NCBI GenBank assembly: GCA_019096065.1 | Contig: JAGUCH010000001.1 | Span: 806,001-870,000, forward strand | DNA length: 64,000 nucleotides | Source of the DNA: Paracyclopina nana | Lineage: Eukaryota; Arthropoda; Copepoda; Cyclopoida; Cyclopettidae | Direction of reading: 5' to 3' | Part shown: positions 1-12,060 of the stretch, one piece after another | Numbering within the stretch: the stretch's first letter is position 1 | Layout of the letters: each line of letters begins with the position of its first letter | Notes under the pieces: generated by a model | Databases searched by the model: none | Seen by the model: only the letters and a program-made list of their open reading frames with translations | Told to the model about the DNA's origin: nothing | Position numbers and translations under genes: made by a program

Positions 1-1605
1 CTTCACGCTCTTCAAAACAAACGAGTTTCGCTAACGTAGTTTACAACCATGCACAATTTCAAAAGATGTGTTTCAAAGTGCAAAAATCTTGATGACTTGG
101 AACTCAATCAGAGCGAAATGGCTTCCTATAACAGCGCTTTAACTAGTTATTGAATATTGTTTTTTTTTGCTTCAAGCAACGTCAAGCACGGCGACTCTTT
201 TCAAACATTCTCGTTAATAAAGTATTTCAATGGATTAACCAGTTTGGCGCTGGTGAAAAGTGGATAATGTATATTTGATTGATTTGATCACTATAAAATA
301 GTCGATTAACGAGAATTTGATGAGGAACCGGTTTTTTTAAATACTCCGCAGTTTTCATGCTATGAAACAATCTGGCAAAACTAGAGCCCATAGTGTTTCA
401 TCGTGCCATTTCACCCCGGTTAGAAATCAAGTCATCAGGATTTTTGCACCTCATAGCACACATTTTGAAATTGTTCGTGGTCGGAAACATGAGATATGCA
501 AAATTGAACCTGACATTTTGCCAAGCCGGCAAAAAAGGGACGAGCTCAAAAATTCGTGAGCCATTGCTCGTGCTGATGATGATGAATTCAGACTATTTGG
601 CAAAATGAAATGCACATTCAGTGAAATGGCCAATTTAACTCCATATTCTCGCCTCTTATTGATTAACGCTAGTCAAACAACCCAGCTTTTATACACTGCT
701 ATGCACAAAATAGGGTGTAGCCAACTCCGGATTCTCTTCAAATTTTCAAATCATTCTTAATTCTGTACATTAAGTTCTATGAAAAAAGCACTTTTTTGCA
801 AATTTTCAAATCCTTCAAAAAGGAAAACCAAATGATATCCACTAAAAAATATATTTTAAAAAGCTTTTTTGGGCAAAAAAGTCAGCATCTAATCAAAGTA
901 GTAAATCAAATTAATTAATGATTCTACATTATAGCTTTATTTAAAAAAAACTCTTTTTTTGTCAAGTTTCAAATCCTTCAAAAATGAAGCTAAATGATAT
1001 CTATCAAAGAAATATTTAAAAATGTTAGCTACTTTTTGGCCCAAAAAATATTTCAACATCCAAGCAAAATAGTAATTCTCTTATAGCTATGAATTTTTGA
1101 GCAAGCTCATTTAAAGTAACTTTAAAAAAGTGAGTCCGGGCAAACTTCAACCCTACCTATCATTATTATACTATGGATTGTAGTACAAAAGCAGCTATAA
1201 AGGAGTATTCACAGCACGTTTTTAATGCTTGAGGGAGGAGGGGGGAACACATAAGTGTATAGGTCGTTAAATCCCATCAAAGCTGAATGTTTCGGTCTGC
1301 ACTAATCGTCCAATCAGGAGAAGGTATTACCAGATTAGCCTGCGTTGACTCCATACTATTATTGCCAGCTTAATCTCTCACTCACCAACCAGAATAATCA
1401 GACCTCAATTCATCTAAGCGATTAATTCAATAGCTGGCCATGAAATAAAAAAAAAAACCACCACAAGCCATTCACAGCATATAGTGAGCAAGTTGTACAG
1501 CCAAGCTGTTTTCCTCTGCTTTGTGAAAACTGGGGAGAACCGGTTAATGCGCTTAAACTCAGCATAATGCCAAAGTATGTGTTACATTTTAAATGACGCC
1601 AATGA

Positions 1606-1836
1606 GGCTGTTTTCAAATTGCTGCAAAAAGCAAAGCAAAGCTTTAAAAAGCTGAGCAAACGCTCAATATTAAAAGCAAAGCAGCTGTTTTGTCTAAATG
1701 TTAAGCGATGTAACTGGTTCGGTTTGCTTAATTTCGCTCAACATTTAATTGATGCAGAAGCTTTGCTTCAAATGTTGAGAGCTTGCTAAGCTCTCTTTAG
1801 CTTTGCTTTGTTTAAAGCGGCAATATGAGAACGGCC
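1606..1836. mobile_element. MITE of 231 bp with 20-bp imperfect TIRs and 6-bp TSD
   Basis: The ends are imperfect inverted repeats: GGCTGTTTTCAAATTGCTGC on the left against GGCCGTTCTCATATTGCCGC read from the right. The direct repeat CAATGA flanks it at 1600-1605 and 1837-1842. The interior is also partly palindromic, with GCAAAGC/GCTTTGC runs, and has no coding potential. Related copies lie at about 2901-3133 and 43976-44160. The superfamily is unassigned. Confidence 0.7.
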
Positions 1837-2900
1837 CAATGAGGAAGCGGTTGTAATGAGAGCAAAACATCGATGTTGAAAGACTTGAAATTGTGCAAAG
1901 CACAAGAGGAATGAGATTATTGCCACTTTTGATTTGAGCCTTTGCCGAACAAATGTGGCGGTTTGTAAACCCCGACAATTAGTACTAATTGGGGCCAATT
2001 CATGAATTATAAAGTAGCAAACTCCTTTTTTCAGCTGCTAGCCCATGATCACGACCAGCCATTATTATTTTTTCGGGCAGTCATGAAGATTTTGGCATCT
2101 GATGCGGCTTACCACAAATAGATGAAGGTAAAAAACTTGACCTGGGAGGGAAAAAAAGGGGCCCTTATCATGTGATTCAATTAGCAGCAGCGGCTGCACA
2201 TGACGCGGGCCTGATTGTTGGTTTTACAGACAGAGAGAGAGACAAAAAGTGCGCTTCATATCAAAAGGAGGCGTTAACTTGGAAGACTTGAAAGACTTAA
2301 AAGACAAGACAGCCACTTATCATGCCAAAATTGGCTCACGAGACTGCACAGTGGGCAATTTGCCCTGGAAAGCCCCCACACTTTTGTGAGCTGGCACAAA
2401 GAAGGTGGTGGGCCCCAGTGTGGGATTCTTGAGGGTTAACTTACTACCCAGTCATTACAACAATTTTGACGTAATTGGTTAATTATGGCAGCTAAGGCAA
2501 AGAATGCTGCGGTGGGTCTGCTCTCAAAATAGCCAAAAAAAAGGCAGATTTGACCTCTAAATTGTGTGTGAACAAGGGCAATTGACCTCTGCCTCAATCG
2601 GGAGCAACTCAACTTTTTTTTGTTTCGAACCCTGACAAATTCCTACCAGATGTGCATTAAATTGTGGGTGATTTGAACACTTTGTCCGGGCTCACAAGTC
2701 AGCAACTTGCGGCGACAAAGGCTCAGGCCAAAAGTGGCACTTATCTCATTCCTTTTGTGCACACCACAATTTCACCTCTGGCAACACCGGTGTTTTGTTT
2801 CGATTAATTCGCCTTTTAAAACTCTCGCTCAAGTTCTTTCAGTTCTGGCTAACAATCTTAATTTAAACACTTTTGAACAATTTTAACTTAAATTCAAATA

Positions 2901-3133
2901 GTATGCTTTACTCATCTTGCGGCTAAAAGTAAAGCAAGGGTAAGAAAAGCAAAGCAAACGCTCAACATTGAAAGCAAAGCAGCTGCATCTTTCAAATATT
3001 GAGCGAAATTAGGCAACGCAAACCAGATACTCAATCGACATTTAGACAAAGTAATTGCTTTGCTTTTAATATCAAGCATTTGTTCAGCTTTTTCAAGCTT
3101 TGCTTTGCTTTTTGCAGCAATATGAGAACAGCC
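2901..3133. mobile_element. Second copy of the GGCTGTT...GAACAGCC MITE
   Basis: The right end (TTGCAGCAATATGAGAACAGCC) and the GCAAAGC-rich interior match the element at 1606-1836 in inverted orientation. The left end (TACTCATCTTGCGGC) is more diverged, and I could not define a target-site duplication. The left boundary is approximate. Confidence 0.5.
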
Positions 3134-3643
3134 AAATTTCGTGAATGAAATCAGTTGGAAACACTGTGGAGCTTTTTTTCGACACAGTGGGGTTGGCTGG
3201 TGAGAAATAATGATCATATCCATCCAATTAAATTGAATAGGCGCCAAATTCCGCATGTCAGGAGCAGCAGCGTATATATGTCGGTTCTAGGGATTATTTC
3301 ACTGCTTTTTTCAGGGGCTCATTGACGCGGAAGGCTGGCTTCCAACAATCAAATGATTGTTGTTGTTCCCACTATCACCCAATTTGATCTTTAGCCAGGA
3401 TTAGTTGCTTACCTGAGTTTCTGACAAGTTGAGGTTTTTGGCAAGCTCTTTTCTCTCTGCCCCCACCACATATTGGTTCTTTTCAAACGCTTGCTCCAAT
3501 TTCAGCAGCTGACTAGGGCTAAAAGCAGTGCGGATTCTCTTTGGTTTGCGAAAAGGAAGCAGAAATTCTGGCAAATGTGGACCTGCAATGCAAAAAAATC
3601 AATTTACTACATAATCATGGCTATTGGAGAGCTTTTGGCTGAC

Positions 3644-3707
3644 GGGGTGCGTTAACTGAAAAAGGAACTATGTAATTAGTGGTTCTTTTTTGAACTTACG
3701 CGCCCCC
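3644..3707. mobile_element. Short palindromic hairpin element, copy 1
   Basis: About 64 bp reading GGGGTGCGTTAAC at one end and its approximate complement ending in CGCCCCC at the other, with AAAAGGAAC/GTTCTTTTTT arms. Three further copies lie at 22419-22480, 45767-45831 and 53347-53410. It forms one long hairpin and has no coding capacity. Confidence 0.6.
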
Positions 3708-5035
3708 TTAGAATTTAACCAAATAAAAAGCCTTAAAACTATTACTGAAATATCCTAGTTGTTTTGGCTTTTTTTTTGAAGATATTTTTGGTGGAGAAAA
3801 GAGCAAAAATCCCATTTTTTTGTCCTGCTGACTCGCATTTTCAACTTTGGGGCAGGAAAATTTTGAACAAAAGAATGGCCATAAATTGGTGAGGTGCATT
3901 TTAATTTAAGGCATTATTACACTGAACTTGATCCTGGACAAATTGTTCGCGGTCCATTTCGGAGCCCTACATAAATGGATCAATTGACCCTGCTAATTGA
4001 AAATGCCACAAAATGGACACACACTCAAAGTGGGAAATTTCTGCGGATTTTTCTCTCTCTCTCCAAAAAGTCAGTCGGGATTTTTGGCAGTTTTGCGGCG
4101 CCCGCTGAGTGTGCCAGAGATAATGGGTATTTGGATTTTTTCCTGAAGCCTTTAAACATGCCAAAACAACAACAACAACTGCTGGTGGACAAAACACCTA
4201 CAGGGCAACGAGATTCCGGCCAGCAAATTCATTAGGCTGCTGTCATGGCATTAGCTGAGTGTGCCATACTTTTGGCCCTCAAAAAAAGATTTACACCGGA
4301 CCCCTGGGGGGCTCGGGTCGTCCTCGGCCATCGGCGTTTAGCAAATTGCCGTGAAAATTGTCAGTTGATTGTTTCTCACTTCAAAAGTTCAAAGCATAAC
4401 AACGAGGCCAAAGGGTCAAAAATGAGCCCGGGACTGCGTTTCGCGTTCTTTTCGCGCCCCGCGTTCGCAGCTCAACAGCCCGGCTAAAAGGCTGGGGGCA
4501 TGGGCAAAAATGCCACTTTTGACTTTTTGACCATCTCAACAGTTGACAATTAAAAGGGACGCTAACTCTGGGAAAAGTGCAATAGTTCCGGCCCCAAATT
4601 TATCCGCCGCCGCTCGCTGCTCCCCAGAGAGCCTCAATGTAAACAAAAATAATGTCCGGTAAAGTTCATCCCCAAATTGCAGGTTAATGGCACGTGGTTT
4701 TTCGTTGATGATGGTGATGCTCATCATCATTTTTCGGGTCCTTTCAGCCAATGATGATGATGATGATGCCAATTAATTTCGAATTCCAAGATTAAGCATC
4801 GCGTCCGGATTTTAATCGGAAGCATCAAATACACCGGTAAATCACAAACCCGAGCACAACCCATGACGCGAATATTCTATTCTCATATTCATCCAGCTAG
4901 GCTCCAATAATGTCTAACTCAACAACTACTGAGCCGATTGGCACCAAACTTGGCCACATTCTGATAATTGCTCATGCCGGAATTCGTCCGGATTCAACAA
5001 GGCCTTGCTATGCTTAACTAAAATAAAACACTTAC

Positions 5036-5852
5036 CACCAGGAAATCGTCGCGAAATGAACCACGGGTAGAGCGGGTATTCCCGCGGAATTTGCGGGGGC
5101 ATGCCCGGCGGCGGCGGGCCGCCGGGCGGGCCGCCGAAAAAGAGGGGCGGGAGTCCTCCGCCGCCGGCGGCGCCGCTCGCTCCGGGGCTCCCGGGCATTT
5201 GCCGGTGGTGCGGCGGGAAGCCGAATCCGGGGGGCAGCATGTGTCCCGGCGGGAGTCCGTGGGGCGGCGGGGGCCCTATGGATGCGGTTGTTGTGGTTGC
5301 GCCGCAGCTCACCGCCGTGGAAGTGCTGCTCGGCGGCGAAGTTGCCGGCGAGGCGGACCGGCCGCCGGGCGAGTGCTGCTGATTGTTCAGCTGATGATTC
5401 AGCTGATTAGTCAGCTGTTGCTGCTGCTGATGGTGCTCGTAGAGGGCCTTCAAGTTGGCCAAATGGTCTAGGTAGGTCTGGGGTGAGATGCCCGCCGGAA
5501 AGTTGGTGGGGATGGGGCGCACGAGGGGCGGCGTTGCGGCCGGCGGGGGCGACGACGTGGTCTCGGGTGAGCTGCTCTTGCTCCGGATGAGCGGTGACCG
5601 GCTGCGTGACCGGCTCACCTTTGTTGTGCTCAAGTCGGTGGGGCTGAGCGAGTCCCTCAGCGGATTATTGCCCACAATGGAGTCGATGCTGAATCCCAGC
5701 TTGGAGGACTTGTTGTTGACGGTCGGTGGGGTGTTGTTGCCGCCGGCGGCCGCAGCATTGGCGGCGGCGGCAGCAGCGGCGGCGGCGGCGGCGGCGACGG
5801 CTGCAGCGGCTGTGTGTGGAAAAGACATCATGGGCTCGGCCGCCAGGGTCAT
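5036..5852 (-). CDS. ems: Empty spiracles/Emx-like homeobox protein, first coding exon (partial)
   Basis: This exon encodes the N-terminal 272 or so residues of a homeobox transcription factor. The start ATG at 5852 is preceded in frame by TAG and TAA. The protein opens with polyalanine (about residues 15-36), then FSIDSIVG at about 54-61, an Eh1-like repression motif typical of Ems/Emx. A Ser/Pro-rich stretch, a poly-Gln/Asn patch and a Gly/Pro-rich segment follow. It ends with REYPLYPWFISRRFPG, the hexapeptide (YPW) that lies just upstream of the homeodomain in this family. The exon stops at a good donor (GTAAGT, phase 1). The homeodomain exon is outside the window to the left. Known family role: head-gap and brain patterning. 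The region is GC-rich (GCC, CCG repeats) unlike its surroundings. E5/Emx paralogs cannot be excluded. Confidence 0.8.
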
Positions 5853-8473
5853 CCTTTACTATCGAATGGCTTGAAAACTCAAATTCCGGTTTGCCTCGGG
5901 GTTGCCGCTCACATTTCCGGCGGCAAGCACTGAGCCTGCAAAATCACACCTTTAAAACACCCATTTGTGTCAAATTGTCAAAAAAAAACACCCGGAATTT
6001 TTAAGTCCATTTTTTGCTCAAAAGCTTGAAACTGTAATTTTTGTTTACATTTCTCAGAAACTGAGTTTACTTTTTTGGGGCTGTCAGTCTCAGAAAATGG
6101 GATTTCTGAGCTCGCCCCTAATTTTGTAATTTTTGAAATTTGGCAAAAAACTGAGACTTGTCATCAAATTAAGTTTGTTTACTTTTCTCAGTAGCTGAGT
6201 TTAACGAGACATTTTAAATAAAAAGCTTCTGCATTTGAACCTACATTTCTAAATGTCCAAATTTGACACGAGTTTGGCTCGGCGAGAAAAGCTGAGATTT
6301 TGTTTACTTTTGCTCAGCTCTCACTTTCCCATAAGATATCTCATGAAATATACAAATATACTAAGCTTACCTCCTAAATTAAAATTACTTGGGTTCACAC
6401 AAGGGCGCACAAATGTATACTGATGCTCTCAGCAGCAATTCGGCTGAGATTCGAGCTGAGATCTGTGTTGGCTGAGCGAGGGCAAAAACGGGACTAAATG
6501 GTTGCTAATCGAGCGGTTTGTTGTGTCGAGATCCGCCGTTCGAAGCTGCGAGGGCGCTAATAACATTTGCGCGCCCTCCATTAGCCTTTGACTGAGTGAG
6601 AGCGGCTCCATCTCAGCTCGGTGCTCGATCCGGGGCCGAAATGAGCCCCATTAGGGGCGACGAAAGCCATTTCATTGGCCGAAAACACGCCAAGGGGCGG
6701 GATGTCAGGCTCGCAGCAGCCTTAATAAAGTCGTCGACACTCGCCTAATGCCAGCAATTACCCACTGGGCCCAGCTCATGTATAGACATGCATAATAATG
6801 TATATACAAGTTTCAACTTGAGAGCCTAAATCGATTTTTAGATCTTTATTTCTTTAGCTGTTTTTTTAGCAGCCAAAAAGTAGCTAATTCAAGCTAGTTT
6901 TAAATGACATTTATGAAAAAATACAATTTTTAAAAAAATTTAGAAATTTCAATTTAAGCCTTCTTTGTTTTCTACTCAGCTGCCTTTAAATTTCAAAGGT
7001 TTGAACATTGTTTTTCATTGCTATTTTCTCAGTTAAAAAATAGCTTAAGTGACTTTTTAAAAAATTCCATTTTTTAAAAAAGATGATATTTTCTAATTTC
7101 AATCAATTATAGCTTTTTAGCTTCAAATTGCATGAATAACAGTAGTGAAATATGCAAATGAACTCAATTCGGATAATAGTAGGTCATGCTTTTTGAAAGT
7201 CTGATGAAAAATGTGTGATGCACATGACAAGGCCCTTTTTTGATTGTTTTTCATTGAAATTCAGTAGATGGCGCGAGCTTGTAAACAATTTTTAATATCC
7301 TCATGATGCAACAACTAATGGTTTTCCATCCTCAACTCAACTCAAGATTAGCAATAGAGTAAAGTTTCTCAGCTGAAATCTGACTCTGCTCAATTTTAGT
7401 GCAATAATTTTGCTCTCGCCTTCTGCCTCAGAGCTTTTAGCATTTTTGTCACGTTGAGTTGGCAAGAACAGTTTTAAAGGGCAAAAAACACGCCTCAAAT
7501 ATCGTGACTGATATTGTTCAGCACATTTGAAATCCACCAAACAGCTGCTCACTTCCAAGCAGCAAAACTGCCTGATATTAATCCAAGTCCATGTCACAGA
7601 CAACGACAAAAAACCTTGAGCAAAGGATGGATTTATTGCACAATTGGTTTGTTGAAAAAACAACATGTATTTGTTGCCATTAGAAACCCTCAATGGCTCT
7701 GGTCTGCAAAAAAGCAGTTTTATCGAAATCCCTGACCATTTCTCACAAATTAGTTTCTCGACTTACTGACAAGAGATGCTGACGCTGAGTGGCAATAATG
7801 CATCTCATTTTCAGCCTCATCATTTGCCCATTATTATTTCATGTCTTGTCTTTGGGCCAAGACAATAAACGGCGTCCCACGCGCATGTCATAATTCACTT
7901 AGCGCTGATTTCTCCTTCGAGCAGCGTGCAACAAATGCTGAGACTTATGGTGTGCTTTTGTCGCCACCTAAGCCCCATTGTGCATCCGTACATCCCAAAT
8001 GATTATTCACTCTCACACACAGCTCGGCAGCAGCAGAGGAAGATTTAGCATCAGACTGAATCAATACTGAATTTAATATGGCAGTTTCATACGTGAGCCT
8101 GAAATTACAATGCTATTCAAGCCTTCGGTCACTTGGCCTTGCATGCCAAAGAACGTTGTAGCAGAGTGATAAAATCACATAATTACTTCATGAATCAATA
8201 CAACCACTCATTTTTTACCCTATGCTGCTGCTCCCCGACTGCACATGCTACATAGTCGCTTGAACTGGTTTGACTCACAATCAGCCTTATATGGGGCAAA
8301 AAACACAACATAAGTCGATCCATTTGAGCATTCCTGCCATTTCTCATCCTCAGCTCAGATGACGCGGGCCTGAATCAATTTCCCATTTACCAAGAAGGCG
8401 ATGAGCCGGTCCCAAGTCCATATAGGGCATTGCAGCTTATCTCAAAATAGACCAATTGATCGCGTGTTAACTC
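5853..8473. other. Upstream region of the ems-like gene, no gene seen
   Basis: This is the 5' flank of the minus-strand homeobox gene and the space before the tetraspanin duplication. It holds repeated CTGAGTTTACTTTT-type words at about 6050-6320, a CTCF-core-like CAGTAGATGGCGC at 7262-7274 and AT-rich low-complexity DNA. Short open frames here have no recognisable domains or codon bias. Confidence 0.5.
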
Positions 8474-9235
8474 GCTCTCAGTAATGCGCTCAGCTCAGCG
8501 TATAATAAATACTTGAAAAATGGTCAGGGGTTTCGACAAAACTGCTCTTAATGAGAATTCAGCTTTGGGAGGTTTTTGGCCCTGGCAAATCTTGATTGTT
8601 ACTCAAAACAAAGCAATTGTGCGCATCAATCATTTTTTAGCGATAACTTATGATGATGTCACAATAACTCTGCAGTCATGTATGCCTGCTAAATGCAAAC
8701 ATTTGCCGCATTTTCTGACATAAAACACGACAAATGCCACACTTGTACAACTGCTGTATGCCCTGTAGGATTTTTTTCCCGCTGAAAGGAGTCAATAAAT
8801 CAGAGGCAGTTATTGCTCACGCTTAATGGGAAGCTGCTGGTGGTTTTTATGCACTATGGGACCAATGACCCAAGAGTGTTTTTTCAGCTTTCTCCTCTTT
8901 GTGCACCGAGCTTAGTACGTAATTCAACCGCCATTTGCTACAAAAGTCAAACGAGATTCCGACAAAGCGTATTGATTGCACAGTGGTGTCACCAAAATTC
9001 GAGGGCCACTCTATGAAATCAGAAAAAAAACTATAGCAAATACTTTGAATATTTATAGATAAGAGCGCCATCTAGCTTAATTTTCAGTGAAGCTGTTTCA
9101 ATGTCAAATATTTTTTTTTTATTAAGTGAATCATCATCACACAGGAAATGACCTGGATTTCTTGGGAAGTTGCTATACTACTAAGTGTGATAAATTCAGT
9201 TGAAGCTTCAAGATGGCTTTGAAAAGATCAGAGTC
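8474..9235 (+). repeat. Tandem duplication, copy 1 of tetraspanin 5' region (762 bp)
   Basis: As far as I can compare by eye it is identical to 9427-10188, offset 953 bp. It contains what should be the tetraspanin promoter and the first 23 nt of coding sequence. Identical copies mean either a recent event or an assembly artefact. Confidence 0.9.
9213..9235 (+). pseudogene. Truncated duplicate of tetraspanin start (first 23 coding nt)
   Basis: The ATG and the next six complete codons (MALKRSE) of the tetraspanin at 10166 are repeated here, with two bases of the eighth codon, then run directly into unrelated filler DNA at 9236. It is a promoter plus start codon with no gene body behind it. Confidence 0.85.
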
Positions 9236-9430
9236 AGATTGGCCCATTTGATTCAGCCATGATAATAAAGAGGTCTTCATTTGATATAAGCCGAGAAATT
9301 ACATTTTTTCTCCTCTCCCAGCTGAAATGGTGGCACACGCAATGATCTCTTGATCTGAGCACGAAAAAGTGTTTTTGCTGCTCATTTCACCCGAATTTTC
9401 TCAGCTATCCACGCAAAGGCCACAAAGCTC
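9236..9430 (+). repeat. 195-bp templated insertion at duplication junction
   Basis: It is identical by eye to 19367-19561 in the same orientation. It lies exactly between the two 762-bp copies. At its right end the four bases GCTC are shared by the donor (19558-19561) and the start of the duplicated unit (8474-8477), a microhomology; the left junction shows none. Confidence 0.9.
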
Positions 9431-10188
9431 TCAGTAATGCGCTCAGCTCAGCGTATAATAAATACTTGAAAAATGGTCAGGGGTTTCGACAAAACTGCTC
9501 TTAATGAGAATTCAGCTTTGGGAGGTTTTTGGCCCTGGCAAATCTTGATTGTTACTCAAAACAAAGCAATTGTGCGCATCAATCATTTTTTAGCGATAAC
9601 TTATGATGATGTCACAATAACTCTGCAGTCATGTATGCCTGCTAAATGCAAACATTTGCCGCATTTTCTGACATAAAACACGACAAATGCCACACTTGTA
9701 CAACTGCTGTATGCCCTGTAGGATTTTTTTCCCGCTGAAAGGAGTCAATAAATCAGAGGCAGTTATTGCTCACGCTTAATGGGAAGCTGCTGGTGGTTTT
9801 TATGCACTATGGGACCAATGACCCAAGAGTGTTTTTTCAGCTTTCTCCTCTTTGTGCACCGAGCTTAGTACGTAATTCAACCGCCATTTGCTACAAAAGT
9901 CAAACGAGATTCCGACAAAGCGTATTGATTGCACAGTGGTGTCACCAAAATTCGAGGGCCACTCTATGAAATCAGAAAAAAAACTATAGCAAATACTTTG
10001 AATATTTATAGATAAGAGCGCCATCTAGCTTAATTTTCAGTGAAGCTGTTTCAATGTCAAATATTTTTTTTTTATTAAGTGAATCATCATCACACAGGAA
10101 ATGACCTGGATTTCTTGGGAAGTTGCTATACTACTAAGTGTGATAAATTCAGTTGAAGCTTCAAGATGGCTTTGAAAAGATCAGAGTC
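9427..10188 (+). repeat. Tandem duplication, copy 2 (leads into the intact tetraspanin)
   Basis: This is the copy continuous with the functional tetraspanin gene. It includes the 5' flank and the first 23 coding nucleotides, and sequence after 10188 is unique to it. No convincing TATA element was identified. Confidence 0.9.
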
Positions 10189-11676
10189 GACCAAAACCAC
10201 TTTGTCCATGCTGATGACTCGGTCTGGTAAATACCAAAAATGGCTGGGCATTATCAACGTTTTCATCCTCTTATCCAGCCTCTTTCTCATCTTTTATGGT
10301 GCCATTCTCAAGGTGTGTGGAAACTTTTCATCTACTCTTCAAACTCTTCAAAATTATTACCATTTTTTATTAGCTCTATTACCATATGGACACTTTGGAC
10401 TTTGTCTCTGTCTACTTTGAACTGCTGCCCATTTTGCTCATTTCACTGGGAGTTTTGGCCTTTTTGGTGTCAGCTGTGGGATTTGTCAGCACGGGATTCG
10501 AATCCAGGACTCCTTTCATTGTGTATGCTGTGCTAATGACTTTCCTTAGCATTGCCATGCTTGGTGAGTATATATAAACAACTTTATGATACAATTTCTT
10601 TAAGGTTATCCCACGTGGTCTAATGGCTAGGATAGCTGGCTTTCACCCAGCAGGCCCGGGTTCAATTCCCGGCGTGGGAGAAAAATATTTTAACTTTTTA
10701 TTTTTTTCTAGCTTATTTACCTTAAATTGTGCATTTTTTATAATTTGTTAGCATAAATATAATTAGTTTAAAAGGGCCTTATTTTTAGAAAAAGATACTG
10801 AAAGAATATCTTTGAAATTGCCAATACTTATAGTAACCCTGGAAAATAACAATTTAGACAACTTATTAAAAAATATAAAAAAATAACCTCAATTGTAAAC
10901 AATCTTTTAAAATGCCAAGGATTCATCTTGCACCACGTGGCATTACGTAGCTAAAAAAACATGCTTTGAAATCTACCTCTAATAGTAAATTGTTCACCTA
11001 ATTATAAACAACCTAGGTGTAATGAGATAAAATCATTCTTAAATATCTCAATATCTAAGCAATCCCACGTGGTCTAATGGCTAGGATAGCTGGCTTTCAC
11101 CCAGCAGGCCCGGGTTCAATTCCCGGCGTGGGAGATAATTTTTTTTCCGTTTTTTTAGGCACCGTTTTTGTCTCGCTGGAAGTGAGGTCAGCTGTTGAGA
11201 ATGACATGCATAAATACGAGAGCACCAAGGTGCACGTGGAGTACCCGAAAAATCCCACATTTGCGTCCACTTGGGACGTTGTTCAGCGTCGGCTGAGATG
11301 CTGTGGTGGCAAAGATTACTTGGACTTCCATAGCGAATACGAGTTGAAAGGCTGCGTGCCCAAATCTTGTTGCATCGATGAGCACAATTGTCAGGTCGCG
11401 GCCAGCCAAAATTGCCGCAGCATCGATGCACTGTGGGGCAAAATCTACGTGATTGGCTGCATGAAAGTGCTCAAGAAAATGTACCAGAATGACCTCGAGT
11501 CGGGCATGTTCATTGTGGCAGTTGGCATCGTTGTCACAGCCCTGGCCAGCATTGTGGGCGTGGCCTTGGCCTCAGCTTTTGTGGCTCAGTTGACGCGGCG
11601 GGCTAAGCGCTTCGAAATCAGCCAGGGAGTGAGGGATCGGGATGACACTCTCAACATGGATGACTTTCAGAATTGA
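10166..11676 (+). CDS. Tetraspanin, three coding exons, 284 aa
   Basis: Exons 10166-10312, 10374-10563 and 11159-11676 join in phase. Introns are GTGTGT...TTATTAG and GTGAGT...TTTTTTAG. The protein has four membrane segments: about residues 26-48, the LLPILLISLGVLAFLV stretch, the FIVYAVLMTFLSIAML stretch, and one starting MFIVAVGIVV. The large extracellular loop carries the family signature: a CCG motif (RLRCCGGKDY), a PKSCC motif and further paired cysteines. A basic, polar C-terminal tail ends the protein. Tetraspanins organise membrane microdomains with integrins and other partners. The second intron (595 nt) hosts two tRNA-Glu genes. An AATAAA overlaps the end of the gene at 11678, so the 3' UTR should be very short. 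The first 23 coding bases are duplicated upstream. Which tetraspanin it is cannot be told from sequence alone. Confidence 0.9.
10609..10680 (+). tRNA. tRNA-Glu (anticodon TTC), in tetraspanin intron 2
   Basis: 72 nt with a perfect acceptor stem (TCCCACG with CGTGGGA) and G discriminator, anticodon loop CTTTCAC, A box TGGTCTAATGG and B box GGTTCAATTCC. It lies in the same orientation as the host gene. The only T-run close behind it is short (TATTTTAAC), so it has a weaker Pol III terminator than copy 2. Confidence 0.95.
11063..11134 (+). tRNA. tRNA-Glu (anticodon TTC), second intronic copy
   Basis: Identical in sequence to the copy at 10609. It ends 24 nt before tetraspanin exon 3. The T-runs behind it (Pol III terminator) are also the polypyrimidine tract of the exon 3 acceptor. 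The tRNA and exon 3 lie in one uninterrupted frame, probably by chance. Confidence 0.95.
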
Positions 11677-11677
11677 A

Positions 11678-11683
11678 AATAAA
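11678..11683 (+). promoter_or_regulatory. AATAAA polyadenylation signal of tetraspanin
   Basis: It starts two bases after the stop codon TGA (11674-11676). Confidence 0.6.
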
Positions 11684-11702
11684 ACTAGTTGGAATTTGTA
11701 AT

Positions 11703-12060
11703 CATGCCTCAAATTTCATGGCTCAGTTGACCTGACTGGTTAACCAGATCTGCAAGAGGGTTCACTTTGTAGCACAAGTTTGAAAATATTTTTGCTGCTG
11801 AAAAAATAGAAAACGATTCATCATGAAGCCTTAATTATTATGGCTCAGTTCAACTTACTGGCTAACCAGATCAAAACTGTATGAACTATGCAAGTTTGAA
11901 GAAATGGCCAAATCTTTTGCTCGTTTCGTTATTATGCAGTTGAAAAAGCAGAAAAGGCCTTAATTTGAGTAGCTCAGGTGACTAGACTGGCTAAGTTGCT
12001 CCAAAACAGCTCAAGGTTGGTAATAACGGTTCGAAAAAATAGGCCAAAAATAATCTGTTA
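11703..12060. repeat. Diverged tandem repeat, about 3 x 123 bp
   Basis: The phrase GGCTCAGTTGACCTGACTGG plus TTAACCAGATC recurs in diverged form near 11718, 11840 and 11970, each followed by similar AT-rich text. No coding potential. Confidence 0.55.

Larger units (their letters stand above)
1..5035 (-). other. Partial first intron of the ems-like homeobox gene
   Basis: This stretch follows the splice donor of the exon at 5036-5852 on the minus strand, and no homeodomain-encoding exon is visible before the left edge, so I read it as at least 5 kb of intron. It contains two copies of a palindromic MITE family (1606-1836 and about 2901-3133), one short hairpin element (3644-3707) and an ATG/CAT-rich simple repeat at about 4699-4766. 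The rest shows no supported coding sequence. Confidence 0.55.

Noticed and set aside
5091..5874. Plus-strand open frames opposite the homeobox exon
   Set aside because: Shadows of the GC-rich, triplet-repeat-rich ems-like exon.
8520..9016. Duplicated 67-codon frames (again at 9473-9969) as genes
   Set aside because: They lie in the duplicated 5' flank of the tetraspanin; no domain, and identity reflects the duplication, not selection.
11077..11158. In-frame extension of tetraspanin exon 3 through the tRNA
   Set aside because: The acceptor TTTTTTAG at 11151-11158 joins exon 2 in phase; the extension translates the tRNA gene and has no tetraspanin similarity.
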